Assembly (NCBI GenBank): GCA_003554445.1
Contig: PWGJ01000064.1
Coordinates: forward strand, 1 to 17,022
DNA: 17,022 bases
Reading direction: 5' to 3'
DNA from: Candidatus Nealsoniibacteriota bacterium
GTDB taxonomy: Bacteria > Patescibacteriota > Minisyncoccia > Minisyncoccales > PWPS01
Below are positions 1 to 6,854 of this stretch, one piece after another. Position 1 is the stretch's first letter, and the number at the start of each line of letters is the position of its first letter. The notes beneath the pieces are model-generated. The model saw only the letters and a program-made list of their open reading frames with translations. It did no database searches and was not told the origin of the DNA. The translations under genes and the position numbers were made by a program.

Positions 1-779
1 ATGTTTTGAATGTTGATGACGAGCATGTCGATTACTTTAAAAAATTTTCCGCCGAGAGAAAATACGGATATGGATTCGAAGGTGACTTCGATGATCTTAT
101 AGAAGTTAAAGCAAGCGGACTTAAAACCGAAGCGGAGGGATTGAGTTTTGAGGTCGACGGTGAAAGATTCAATCTTTCTCTTTTGGGTGAATTTAATGCC
201 TATAACGGACTTGCTGCAATTTGTGTCGCTCGCGAAATGAATGTTGATTCGGAAAATATAAAGAAAGCATTCAGAGATGTCAGCGGAATCCCGGGACGAA
301 TGGAAAAGGTCATTGAAGAAGATTTTACTGTTTTTGTAGATTACGCCTTTACCCCCAACGCTTTAAATAAAGTTTATAAGTCGATAACCGAAAAGATGAG
401 TCCGAACAATTTAATAACCGTTTTGGGTTCTTGTGGCGGAGGTCGAGATAAATGGAAACGACCGGTCTTGGGTGAGATAGCGGCTGAATTCGGAGATCGA
501 ATAATCGTTACGAATGAAGATCCTTACGATGAAGATCCCATGGAAATAATCAATCAAGTCGCTCGGGGCGCGGGTGAAAAAGCGGAAAAGATATTGGATA
601 GACGAGAAGCGATAAAAGAAGCGCTTATTTCGGCAAAGAGAGGTGACGTTGTCATAATCACCGGTAAAGGGTCCGAGTCTTGGATACAAGTTAAAAACGG
701 AGAAAAGATTCCTTGGGACGACAGAGAGGTGGTCAGAGAAGAATATCAAAAAATAAAAGAAGAAAAAGCGGGAGCTTAA
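1..779 (+). CDS. murE: MurE-type UDP-MurNAc-peptide ligase, 3' part (5' end outside window)
   Basis: This is the central and C-terminal part of a Mur ligase, the cytoplasmic ATP-dependent enzyme that adds the third amino acid to the UDP-MurNAc peptide in peptidoglycan synthesis. The reading frame is open to base 1 and the first visible residues read VLNVDDEH, the Mur central-domain motif, so the gene starts upstream and the TTG at 6 is not a real start. Visible MurE features are GIPGRMEKV, DYAFTPNAL (DYAHTPxAL in the family), LGSCGGGRDKWKRPVLGEIA and GKGSESWIQ (GKGHExYQ in the family). The ATP-binding GKT loop must lie before the window. The signature that contacts the added amino acid, DNPR in meso-diaminopimelate enzymes, reads EDPY at about 516-527, so the substrate cannot be assigned. 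The stop is 13 bases before rtcB, probably in the same operon. Family assignment is firm; specificity is open. Confidence 0.88.
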   Translation, partial: VLNVDDEHVDYFKKFSAERKYGYGFEGDFDDLIEVKASGLKTEAEGLSFEVDGERFNLSLLGEFNAYNGLAAICVAREMNVDSENIKKAFRDVSGIPGRMEKVIEEDFTVFVDYAFTPNALNKVYKSITEKMSPNNLITVLGSCGGGRDKWKRPVLGEIAAEFGDRIIVTNEDPYDEDPMEIINQVARGAGEKAEKILDRREAIKEALISAKRGDVVIITGKGSESWIQVKNGEKIPWDDREVVREEYQKIKEEKAGA

Positions 780-792
780 TTTTACCGCTCAT

Positions 793-2217
793 ATGCAAAA
801 TAAATTTACAAAAATAAATAAAAATTTGTGGGAAGTGCCCAAGGACCACTTCTCTTTTATGCGTGTTCCGGCAAGGCTTTATGGAACCGAAAAGGTGCTA
901 AACCAAACTGAAGATAGAGCTTTGAAGCAGTTAATAAATATAACTTCTCTACCGGGCGTGGTTACACATGCTGTCGCTATGCCGGACATACATTCCGGTT
1001 ACGGTCCTCCGATCGGTGGAGTGGGAGCTACTTTGGCTGATTCGGGTGTTATTTCCCCGGGTTTTGTCGGCTTTGATGAAAATTGCGGAGTGAGACTTTT
1101 ATCTTCGAATGAATCGATTGATGATATTGAAGGATATCTAAACAGGATTGCCGACGAGATATTTGCAAAAGTTCCTTCCGGAGTCGGACGTGGCAGAGCT
1201 AAGGCGATGAACATGAGTGATATTGAAAATGTTTTGGATTACGGTTCGCAATGGCTTGTTGAACAAGGGCACGGAAACAAAAGAGATGTTGAATTTTGTG
1301 AAGGAAACGGTAATTTGGTTTCGGATCATGAGAAAGTGTCTAAAAAGGCTAAAAAAAGAGGGTTGGATCAAGTGGGAACCCTGGGAGGAGGAAATCATTT
1401 TATTGAAGTGCAGGCGGTTGACCAAATTTATGACAGTGAAAAAGCTGAAATATTCGGTCTGGAAGAAGGTCAGATTGTAATCATGATTCATACCGGATCC
1501 AGAGGGTTGGGACACCAAAATTGTAAGGATTACCTCAAAAAAGCAAAAAAATCAACCAAAAAAAATAATTATAATCTACCCGATAATCAACTAAACTGCA
1601 TTCCTTTTAATTCTAAAGAAGGGAAGGATTTTTATTTGGCTTTGGGAGGAGCTTGCAATTTTTCATTTGCAAACAGACAAATGATAACCGATACCGTGCG
1701 CCAAGCTTGGAAAAAGATATTTTCCGGAAATCTTGATTTAATTTATGATGTTGCTCATAATACTGCGAAACTTGAAGTTCACGAAGTGGATGGTGAAGAT
1801 CAAGAATTGGTAGTTCACAGAAAAGGAGCAACCAGAGCTTTTCCTCCGGGAAATAAAGAATTACCGGATAAATACAAGGAAACCGGACAACCGGTGATAA
1901 TGCCCGGCAGCATGGGAACTTGCTCCTATGTGTTAGCGGGATCCAGAAGTGGAACTCCGAGTTTTTACTCAACTGCTCACGGGGCAGGTAGAAAGATGTC
2001 CAGAACAGCGGCAAGAAAAAACATATCAAATGAAAGCTTGTTCAGCTACCTTAAAGAAAAGGGAATAATTTTAAAATCTCACTCCAAGCAAGGAGTAACC
2101 GAAGAAGCACCCGGTGCTTATAAGGATATAAATGAGATTGTTGACGTAGTCGTTGAAGCCGGTCTATCCGAAAAAGTTGCAAAAGTAAGACCTCTGGCAG
2201 TTATTAAAGGTGAATAA
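793..2217 (+). CDS. rtcB: RNA-splicing ligase RtcB
   Basis: RtcB joins a 2',3'-cyclic phosphate (or 3'-phosphate) RNA end to a 5'-OH end using GTP and Mn2+, in tRNA splicing or RNA repair. The 474 residues are normal length. Hallmarks in order are MPDIHSGYGPPIGGVGA (63-79), DENCGVR with metal ligands D95 and C98, GGGNHFIE with H202, HTGSRG with H233, DVAHNTAK with H322, and STAHGAGR, where H396 is the expected guanylylated histidine. All catalytic positions seem intact. No archease gene is visible in the window, and no RNA cyclase, so its substrate here is unknown. It sits between the MurE-type gene and the NIF3 gene with gaps of 13 and 19 bases, so it is probably co-transcribed. There is no clear Shine-Dalgarno before the ATG. 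Identification is very secure. Confidence 0.97.
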   Translation: MQNKFTKINKNLWEVPKDHFSFMRVPARLYGTEKVLNQTEDRALKQLINITSLPGVVTHAVAMPDIHSGYGPPIGGVGATLADSGVISPGFVGFDENCGVRLLSSNESIDDIEGYLNRIADEIFAKVPSGVGRGRAKAMNMSDIENVLDYGSQWLVEQGHGNKRDVEFCEGNGNLVSDHEKVSKKAKKRGLDQVGTLGGGNHFIEVQAVDQIYDSEKAEIFGLEEGQIVIMIHTGSRGLGHQNCKDYLKKAKKSTKKNNYNLPDNQLNCIPFNSKEGKDFYLALGGACNFSFANRQMITDTVRQAWKKIFSGNLDLIYDVAHNTAKLEVHEVDGEDQELVVHRKGATRAFPPGNKELPDKYKETGQPVIMPGSMGTCSYVLAGSRSGTPSFYSTAHGAGRKMSRTAARKNISNESLFSYLKEKGIILKSHSKQGVTEEAPGAYKDINEIVDVVVEAGLSEKVAKVRPLAVIKGE

Positions 2218-2236
2218 AAAATAACCAAATTGAAAA

Positions 2237-3175
2237 ATGAAGATAAAAGATATTTATAAAAAAGCGATTGAAGAAGGAAAAAAAGCTGATTTTCGGGACA
2301 AAAAAGAGATAAAATGGAAACTGTCCAGAACAAAAGAGGAGTATGAAAGTTTAAGTGATGAAAAAAAGGAATTTTTTGACAAGGAAAGGTTGGAAAATCC
2401 TTACAGTGACACTCGTATTTTACACGGTGACCCCGATACCGAAGTAAAAAAAGTTATGGTTGGAATCGACATCGATGGTGAAGAATTGCTTTTAGCCGAT
2501 AAGTTGGGTGATATAGATCTGGTTATATCCCATCATCCGCGAGGAAAAGCTTTGGCCGGTCTGGATGACGTAATGGATTTACAGATAGAAATGCTTGCTC
2601 ATTACGGTGTTCCGGTTAATATAGCGGAAAAGCTATTGAAAAAAAAGATAAAAGAGGTTTCAAGAAGCCTTTCTCCGGGAAATCATCAGAGAGCAGTGGA
2701 TGTTGCTCGTCTTTTGGATATACCCCTTATGTCAATTCATACTCCTTGCGATAACATGGTGGCCGAATTTGTTGAAGATAAGTTAAAAAAAGAGGAGCCG
2801 AGACTACTGAAGGATGTTTTAAGTTCTTTGAGAGAGATACCGGAATACAGAGAGGCGGAGAAAATAGGGGCCGGCCCCAAAATATTTGTCGGTAATAAAA
2901 AAAATAGGGCAGGTAAAATAGTATTGACCGAAATAACCGGAGGAACCGAGGGATCGGCTGAAATTTATCAAAAATTAGCCGATGTGGGAGCCGGAACAAT
3001 AATAGGAATGCATATTTCGGAAAAACATCGCAAGGAAGCCAACAAAGCCCACATAAATGTAGTTATTGCCGGGCATATGTCTTCGGATTCGATAGGAGTC
3101 AACCTCTTTTTGGATAAACTTAAAGATCTGGAGATAGTTCCTTGTTCGGGATTCATTAGATATAAAAGAGGTTAG
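2237..3175 (+). CDS. NIF3 family (DUF34) metal-binding protein
   Basis: This 312-residue protein belongs to the NIF3/DUF34 family of dinuclear-metal proteins, whose exact biochemical role is unsettled (a GTP cyclohydrolase I type 2 label is common but weakly supported). Metal-ligand motifs are visible: ISHHP (97-101), HTPCDN (168-173), GMHISEKH (257-264) and AGHMSSDSIGVN (278-289), together with the family block EITGGTEGS (232-240). The first ~65 residues form a charged helical extension ahead of the core, ending in NPYSDTRILHGDP. The gene lies 19 bases after rtcB, and its TAG stop is immediately followed by the ATG of the next gene, so the three are probably translated from one message. Confident as to family, not as to function. 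Confidence 0.88.
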   Translation: MKIKDIYKKAIEEGKKADFRDKKEIKWKLSRTKEEYESLSDEKKEFFDKERLENPYSDTRILHGDPDTEVKKVMVGIDIDGEELLLADKLGDIDLVISHHPRGKALAGLDDVMDLQIEMLAHYGVPVNIAEKLLKKKIKEVSRSLSPGNHQRAVDVARLLDIPLMSIHTPCDNMVAEFVEDKLKKEEPRLLKDVLSSLREIPEYREAEKIGAGPKIFVGNKKNRAGKIVLTEITGGTEGSAEIYQKLADVGAGTIIGMHISEKHRKEANKAHINVVIAGHMSSDSIGVNLFLDKLKDLEIVPCSGFIRYKRG

Positions 3176-4018
3176 ATGAGTAAAGCTTGGAAAATTTTTG
3201 TAATTGAACTATTCTTTTTTGCAGCCACTCTGCTTTTAGGGGTTTTTGTCACTCTCCGAATTGAAAATATATTTCAAATAACCGAAGCCGCTAACGGCTA
3301 CTCGGATTCTTTTTCTTCAACGGCATTTGTGGCTTACTTTTTGCTTGCCAGTTTCATAATGTATATGATCTCCAAAAGTGAGAGATTCAAGAAAGGAAGA
3401 ATTCTCTTTTTTCGATTCGCCTTTTATTTTTCGGTCTTTTTGGGAGCGATGATAACATTATCTACGGTCTTTTATGAAATTTTTGCGATGTTAATCATAA
3501 TTATATTACTCATTTTTTGGAGTAAAAGACCGATTATCGCTCTTCATAACCTATTAATAACTCTTTCTATTTCGGGAATAGGTGCCGTTATGGGAAGAAT
3601 GTTCGAACCTTTGATTATTGCCGGCCTTTTAACTCTTTTTTCTATTTATGACTTTATAGCGGTTTACAAGACAAAGCACATGGTAAAGATGGCTACTGAA
3701 ATGATAAAGACCAAAGCAATCATGGGGCTGGTCATACCTTTTTCATTTTCAGATCTTTCGGATGATTTAGAAAAGAAGAAAAAGAAAGAATTTATGGTTT
3801 TGGGGGGTGGAGATTTAGCATTTCCCTTATTTTTAATATCATCGATAACTTTAACTTACGGACTCTTTGAAGGAGTTGTAATGGTTGTCTTTGCCTGTTT
3901 GGGACTCTTGTCTTCCTTTTTACTTTTTGTTACTCAAAAAGAAAAAAAGCCGATACCCGCATTACCACCGATAGCTTTATTGTCACTTATAGGTTATCTC
4001 GTTATTGCCTTGGTCTAA
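3176..4018 (+). CDS. Presenilin-like (A22/SPP family) intramembrane aspartyl protease
   Basis: This is a 280-residue integral membrane protein with about nine hydrophobic segments. Three motifs mark it as a presenilin / signal-peptide-peptidase type GxGD protease: YD in LFSIYDFIAVY (D159), GxGD in LGGGDLAFPL (D213), and a C-terminal PALPP (261-265) matching the PAL motif near the active site. Both catalytic aspartates and the PAL element are present, so it is predicted to be an active protease cleaving transmembrane helices. A Lys-rich cytosolic loop (about 199-205) separates the two aspartate-bearing helices. The ATG directly abuts the NIF3 stop codon, which suggests translational coupling. 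The stop lies 4 bases from the stop of convergent elp3, with no visible terminator between them. Substrates are unknown. Confidence 0.85.
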   Translation: MSKAWKIFVIELFFFAATLLLGVFVTLRIENIFQITEAANGYSDSFSSTAFVAYFLLASFIMYMISKSERFKKGRILFFRFAFYFSVFLGAMITLSTVFYEIFAMLIIIILLIFWSKRPIIALHNLLITLSISGIGAVMGRMFEPLIIAGLLTLFSIYDFIAVYKTKHMVKMATEMIKTKAIMGLVIPFSFSDLSDDLEKKKKKEFMVLGGGDLAFPLFLISSITLTYGLFEGVVMVVFACLGLLSSFLLFVTQKEKKPIPALPPIALLSLIGYLVIALV

Positions 4019-4022
4019 AAAT

Positions 4023-5570
4023 TTAATCACCTTTCTCTTTAATCATATAGCTATCTTTTAATTTATACCCGTTTTTTCTCCAATAATTTCTGGCTCCGAT
4101 TCCGGAGATGACACTTATTTTTTGAGTCGGAGCTAATTTTTCCGCCTCTTTAACAAGTCTTTTACCCAACCCCTTATGCTGAGGAGACGCTTCTAAAACT
4201 TCCCCATCCTTAATCATAGTTTGTTGGCCGTATGTGTGAATTTCACGAATTATTGTGGAGTTTTTGAGAACTTCAGGATAGGGATTGCCGGGAACTCTCA
4301 TTCTCAAAAGACTGAAGAGTTTGGTTCGCTCTCGATTTTCAAAAGTTAGAATTATCTCTTTTCCGTCTGAAGCTTCAAACTCTTGTTTGAATAATTTGAG
4401 ATCTTCTTCCGGGTCGTAGTTGTCTTTTACTTCTCTACACCTGATGCATTTACATCTCCATCCTTCCTTTTTCGCTTTCTCATGTAATTTTTCTCTTAGG
4501 TTGGAAGTTCCCCCTCCGGCAACTACGTATTGAGAGGGGATGTCTCTTATTACTCTCTGAATTCTTACCCAGTAAGGAATTATATCTTTTTTAATTTTTG
4601 AAAGTAACCGGATCAATTCATCTGTTGTGTAGGGTTCGTATTCTCCTTTTTTATAAAGTTCGTAAAGCGGAGCTTCTTTGAGTACCATGCAGGGATAAAT
4701 TTTTAAAAAGTCGGGTTTAAAGTTTTTGTCCTCAAAAAGCAGTTTCATCATTTCGACATCTTTTTCAAAATCAGATCCGGGAAGATTGGGCATCATCTGA
4801 TAGCAAACCTTGAATCCGGCATCTTTTAGGAGTTTCGTTGCTTTTATGACTGCTTCCGGGTCATGTCCGCGTTTATTTTTTCTTAAAACGTCGCTGAAGA
4901 CGCTTTGTACTCCGATTTCGACCATTGTTGCTCCCAGCTTTCTCAAATGGCTTATCTCTCTCTTCGTAATATAATCCGGCCTGGTTTCAATCGAAAGAGT
5001 AACCATTTTTCGTTTCGCCTTTTCATTTTCCTCTTGCGCTTCTTTCAATGTCTCCGCCTTTTTTCCGTTTAGAGCTTCGAAACAGGATTTTACGAATTCT
5101 TCTCTGTAATTTTTATCATAGTAAGACCATGTTTCCCCGACTATTCTCAACTCTACCTTATCCGTGGGGTGACCGGTTTTAGTTAAGGATCTTATTCTGT
5201 TTTCTACTTGTTTTTTAGCGTCGAAGGCATTCAATTTAGCTCTCATTACTGCCGGCTCGTCATCCAAATAACTTTTGGGCACTCCTTCTTGAGTCGGACA
5301 ATAGAGACAATCACCCGGACACTCATAAGGTTTGGTAAGAACCGAAACGTTAACTACTCCGGAAAGAGACCTTACCGGCCTTAGCCTGAGTGCGGCCTCC
5401 AGTCTTTGGTCTTTTGCATCCATACTTCTGTAAATCTCAATAAGATCCGTGTTGGGTGGGCAATTTACACCGTATTTTTTACAAACATTTCTTTTTGTTT
5501 GATCGACTACTTCTCGGGATATCTTCTCCTTTTCAAGCAGTCTTTTAACAATTTCTTCTGCTAGATTCAT
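4023..5570 (-). CDS. elp3: Elp3-type tRNA U34 carboxymethyltransferase (radical SAM + GNAT)
   Basis: Elp3 uses a radical SAM [4Fe-4S] domain and an acetyl-CoA-binding GNAT domain to build the 5-carboxymethyl side chain on wobble uridine 34 of tRNA. This 515-residue protein has the full order: an N-terminal helical tRNA-binding region, CPGDCLYCPTQ (84-94, cysteines C84, C88, C91 as CX3CX2C), ETRPDY (195-200), QMMPNLPGSD (258-267), IPSQYVVAGGG (344-354), the Cys-rich zinc linker WRCKCIRCREV (371-381), and a GNAT core QHKGLGKRLVKEAEKL (464-479) with GIGARNYWRKNGY (490-502). No other Elongator subunit gene is visible, as in known stand-alone bacterial Elp3 proteins. It is transcribed away from the Trm9-like methyltransferase gene, whose family acts on the product of Elp3. 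Identification is very secure. Confidence 0.96.
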   Translation of the reverse strand: MNLAEEIVKRLLEKEKISREVVDQTKRNVCKKYGVNCPPNTDLIEIYRSMDAKDQRLEAALRLRPVRSLSGVVNVSVLTKPYECPGDCLYCPTQEGVPKSYLDDEPAVMRAKLNAFDAKKQVENRIRSLTKTGHPTDKVELRIVGETWSYYDKNYREEFVKSCFEALNGKKAETLKEAQEENEKAKRKMVTLSIETRPDYITKREISHLRKLGATMVEIGVQSVFSDVLRKNKRGHDPEAVIKATKLLKDAGFKVCYQMMPNLPGSDFEKDVEMMKLLFEDKNFKPDFLKIYPCMVLKEAPLYELYKKGEYEPYTTDELIRLLSKIKKDIIPYWVRIQRVIRDIPSQYVVAGGGTSNLREKLHEKAKKEGWRCKCIRCREVKDNYDPEEDLKLFKQEFEASDGKEIILTFENRERTKLFSLLRMRVPGNPYPEVLKNSTIIREIHTYGQQTMIKDGEVLEASPQHKGLGKRLVKEAEKLAPTQKISVISGIGARNYWRKNGYKLKDSYMIKEKGD

Positions 5571-5590
5571 AAGTTTTTATTAGGTGGTTC

Positions 5591-5618
5591 ATTATAGCCC
5601 ATCGGCTTTCATATTCAA
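5591..5618 (-). promoter_or_regulatory. Predicted elp3 promoter
   Basis: On the minus strand a perfect TATAAT lies at 5596-5591. TTGAAT at 5618-5613 is a 4/6 match to the -35 box at 16-base spacing. The start codon is 20 bases further downstream, leaving a short leader of about 14 bases without an evident Shine-Dalgarno sequence. Confidence 0.6.
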
Positions 5619-5650
5619 AATTTAATCGATATTAAAAATAGTTGATCAGT

Positions 5651-5678
5651 TTGCTTTAAATAAAGCAGTCTTTATAAT
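5651..5678 (+). promoter_or_regulatory. Predicted promoter of the Trm9-like gene, giving a near-leaderless transcript
   Basis: A perfect TATAAT at 5673-5678 has TTGCTT at 5651-5656 (3-4 matches to the -35 box) with 16-base spacing. Only eight bases separate the -10 box from the ATG at 5687, so transcription should begin at or just before the start codon. There is no room for a Shine-Dalgarno site. Confidence 0.6.
5652..5667. promoter_or_regulatory. Perfect inverted repeat between the divergent elp3 and methyltransferase promoters
   Basis: TGCTTTA at 5652-5658 and TAAAGCA at 5661-5667 form a 7-base perfect dyad with a 2-base centre. It overlaps the predicted -35 box and spacer of the methyltransferase promoter, where a repressor would typically bind. 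No regulator is identified. The repeat could arise by chance in AT-rich DNA. Confidence 0.4.
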
Positions 5679-5686
5679 ATAGTTGT

Positions 5687-6376
5687 ATGAATTTTGACGA
5701 ATACATATTAAAAAAGACCGAAAAAGATTACGATCTCATCAGTGATAAGTTTTCTGAAACGAGAAACAAGCCTTGGAAGGAATTCGAGTTTTTGTTTGAA
5801 GAGATGCCGGAAGGAGTCAGGGTTTTGGATCTCGGATGCGGCAACGGTAGATTTTACCAAATCTTTAAAAAGAAAAAAGTTGAGTATGTCGGAATCGACA
5901 AGTCCGAAAAATTGATAGAGAAGGCAAAAGAAAATTTTCCCGAAGCCGATTTTGTGGTCGGAGACGGACTCGATATGCCTTTTTCAAATGATGAATTTGA
6001 TTATGTTTTTTCAATTGCCGTGTTTCACCATATACCGTCCGAAAAGATGAGAATCAAATTTTTAAAAGAGATAAAGAGAGTTTTAAAAAAGGACGGAAAA
6101 TTAAGACTATCCGTCTGGAATTTAATTTCAACCAACAAAAAGATATATTTTAAAAATATAAAAGAGAAGATAACCGGAAAAATCGGGTTAAGAGATGCTT
6201 TTTTGCCATGGAAAAACAATCAGAAAGAAGTTGTAACAAGAAGATATTATCATTTTTTTAAAGAAAAGGAATTGGAAAAGTTAGCTGAAAAGTCGGGTTT
6301 CGAAGTGGAGAAGATTTTTAGTAAAGGGAAAGGGGTAAAATCAAATATATTTCTTTTTGCAAAAAATGAGGATTAA
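5687..6376 (+). CDS. Trm9/ALKBH8-like class I SAM-dependent methyltransferase
   Basis: This 229-residue class I methyltransferase has the SAM-binding motif VLDLGCGNGR (46-55), an acidic motif II at GIDKS (69-73), VGDGLDMPF (91-99), and SIAVFHHIPSEKMR (109-122). Beyond the generic fold it carries blocks typical of the Trm9/ALKBH8 family, which methylates cm5U34 in tRNA to mcm5U34. These are DLISDKFSETRNKPW near the N terminus (16-30; family: IAxHFSxTRxKPW), FLPW (172-175; FVPW), and RRYYHFFKEKELEKLAE (185-201; RYYHLYREGEL in the family). That similarity, and its position head-to-head with elp3 at a 116-base gap, support a role in wobble uridine modification. The function is inferred. Yeast Trm9 needs Trm112, which is not seen here. 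The 3' end overlaps the next gene by 11 bases. Confidence 0.82.
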   Translation: MNFDEYILKKTEKDYDLISDKFSETRNKPWKEFEFLFEEMPEGVRVLDLGCGNGRFYQIFKKKKVEYVGIDKSEKLIEKAKENFPEADFVVGDGLDMPFSNDEFDYVFSIAVFHHIPSEKMRIKFLKEIKRVLKKDGKLRLSVWNLISTNKKIYFKNIKEKITGKIGLRDAFLPWKNNQKEVVTRRYYHFFKEKELEKLAEKSGFEVEKIFSKGKGVKSNIFLFAKNED

Positions 6377-6710
6377 ATATATAGCTCCCGGAAAAATTGA
6401 GATCAATGATAAGAGATATCGAGATCCGGTTCTTGTTTCTTCGGAAGGAGTTGTTTTTTCTTGGGAGGAAAATTTTCACCTGAAAAGAGAGGATATAGCT
6501 GAGATCTTGAAGGAGAAACCCGACATGCTTATAATTGCAGCCGATTCCGATCTTTCTTCCGTATCTCCGGAAGGACAAAGCTTACTAAAAGAGAAAGATG
6601 TTATTTTGGTTATGGATCAAACTAATGAAGCCATCAATGCATTCAATAAAGCAAAAAAGAGTAATAAAAAGATCTTAGCACTCTTCCCTCTTCAAGAACT
6701 TGACAAATAG
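6366..6710 (+). CDS. Mth938/NDUFAF3-fold (DUF498) protein
   Basis: This small protein of 114 residues resembles the Mth938-like family (PF04430), to which mitochondrial complex I assembly factor NDUFAF3 belongs. Family-like features are an N-terminal PGKIEINDKRYRDPVLV, a WEENFH segment, a strand KPDMLIIAAD, and a late TNEAINAFNKAKKSNKKILALF that matches the TxxAvxxYN..L consensus. The usual GTG after the LII strand is replaced by AADSD. The ATG at 6366 is chosen because it leaves an 11-base overlap with the methyltransferase gene. A TTG nine bases upstream would add three residues. Its role in bacteria is unknown. A probable promoter for the downstream leader lies in its last codons. Confidence 0.65.
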   Translation: MRIKYIAPGKIEINDKRYRDPVLVSSEGVVFSWEENFHLKREDIAEILKEKPDMLIIAADSDLSSVSPEGQSLLKEKDVILVMDQTNEAINAFNKAKKSNKKILALFPLQELDK

Positions 6711-6727
6711 AATAAAAAAGATAACAT
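6700..6727 (+). promoter_or_regulatory. Predicted promoter of the greA leader
   Basis: A perfect -35 TTGACA at 6700-6705, inside the last codons of the Mth938-like gene, is followed after 16 bases by TAACAT at 6722-6727 (4/6 match). An alternative -10, CATTAT at 6725-6730, has 19-base spacing. Transcription would start near 6733-6737, just ahead of the folded leader region. Confidence 0.5.
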
Positions 6728-6736
6728 TATATCACT

Positions 6737-6826
6737 ATGAACAAGAAAGCTCGCCCGGTAAAGAAAATTTACGAAAGGTCAATTTGTATCCCTTTTATTA
6801 ACAAAAGGCTTTCCCGGGAGCGTTGA
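6737..6826 (+). CDS. Possible 29-residue basic leader peptide ahead of greA
   Basis: An ATG-to-TGA frame of 29 codons begins MNKKARPVKK and ends KRLSRER, with ten Lys/Arg residues. Its ATG lies 6-9 bases after the candidate -10 boxes, so it could be translated from a leaderless transcript, as other genes here seem to be. It overlaps the stems described for the same stretch, so translation and folding would compete. No homology is recognised. It may be a chance frame in a structured RNA. Confidence 0.25.
   Translation: MNKKARPVKKIYERSICIPFINKRLSRER
6749..6821 (+). ncRNA. Structured RNA element (three-helix junction) in the greA leader
   Basis: Several complementary segments nest without conflict. 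GCTC 6749-6752 pairs with GAGC 6818-6821. CCGG 6755-6758 pairs with CCGG 6814-6817, leaving a 2-base bulge at 6753-6754. TAAA 6759-6762 pairs with TTTA 6768-6771. GAAAG 6773-6777 pairs with CTTTC 6809-6813. CCTTTT 6791-6796 pairs with AAAAGG 6803-6808. The helices abut at 6813/6814 and 6808/6809, which would favour stacking, and a 13-base unpaired strand (6778-6790) lies opposite. It does not match any riboswitch class I recognise. It may be a cis-regulatory element or a small RNA; the pairings are by eye only. Confidence 0.45.
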
Positions 6827-6854
6827 ATCTTGAAGATCATCGATAAGGTTATCA

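Noticed and set aside
6..8. TTG at 6 as a start of the MurE-type gene
   Set aside because: The frame is open to base 1 and the preceding codon fits the conserved VLNxDD motif, so the gene is simply cut by the window edge.
411..1518. Minus-strand frames opposite the MurE-type gene and rtcB
   Set aside because: They are shadows of highly conserved plus-strand genes with low-complexity translations.
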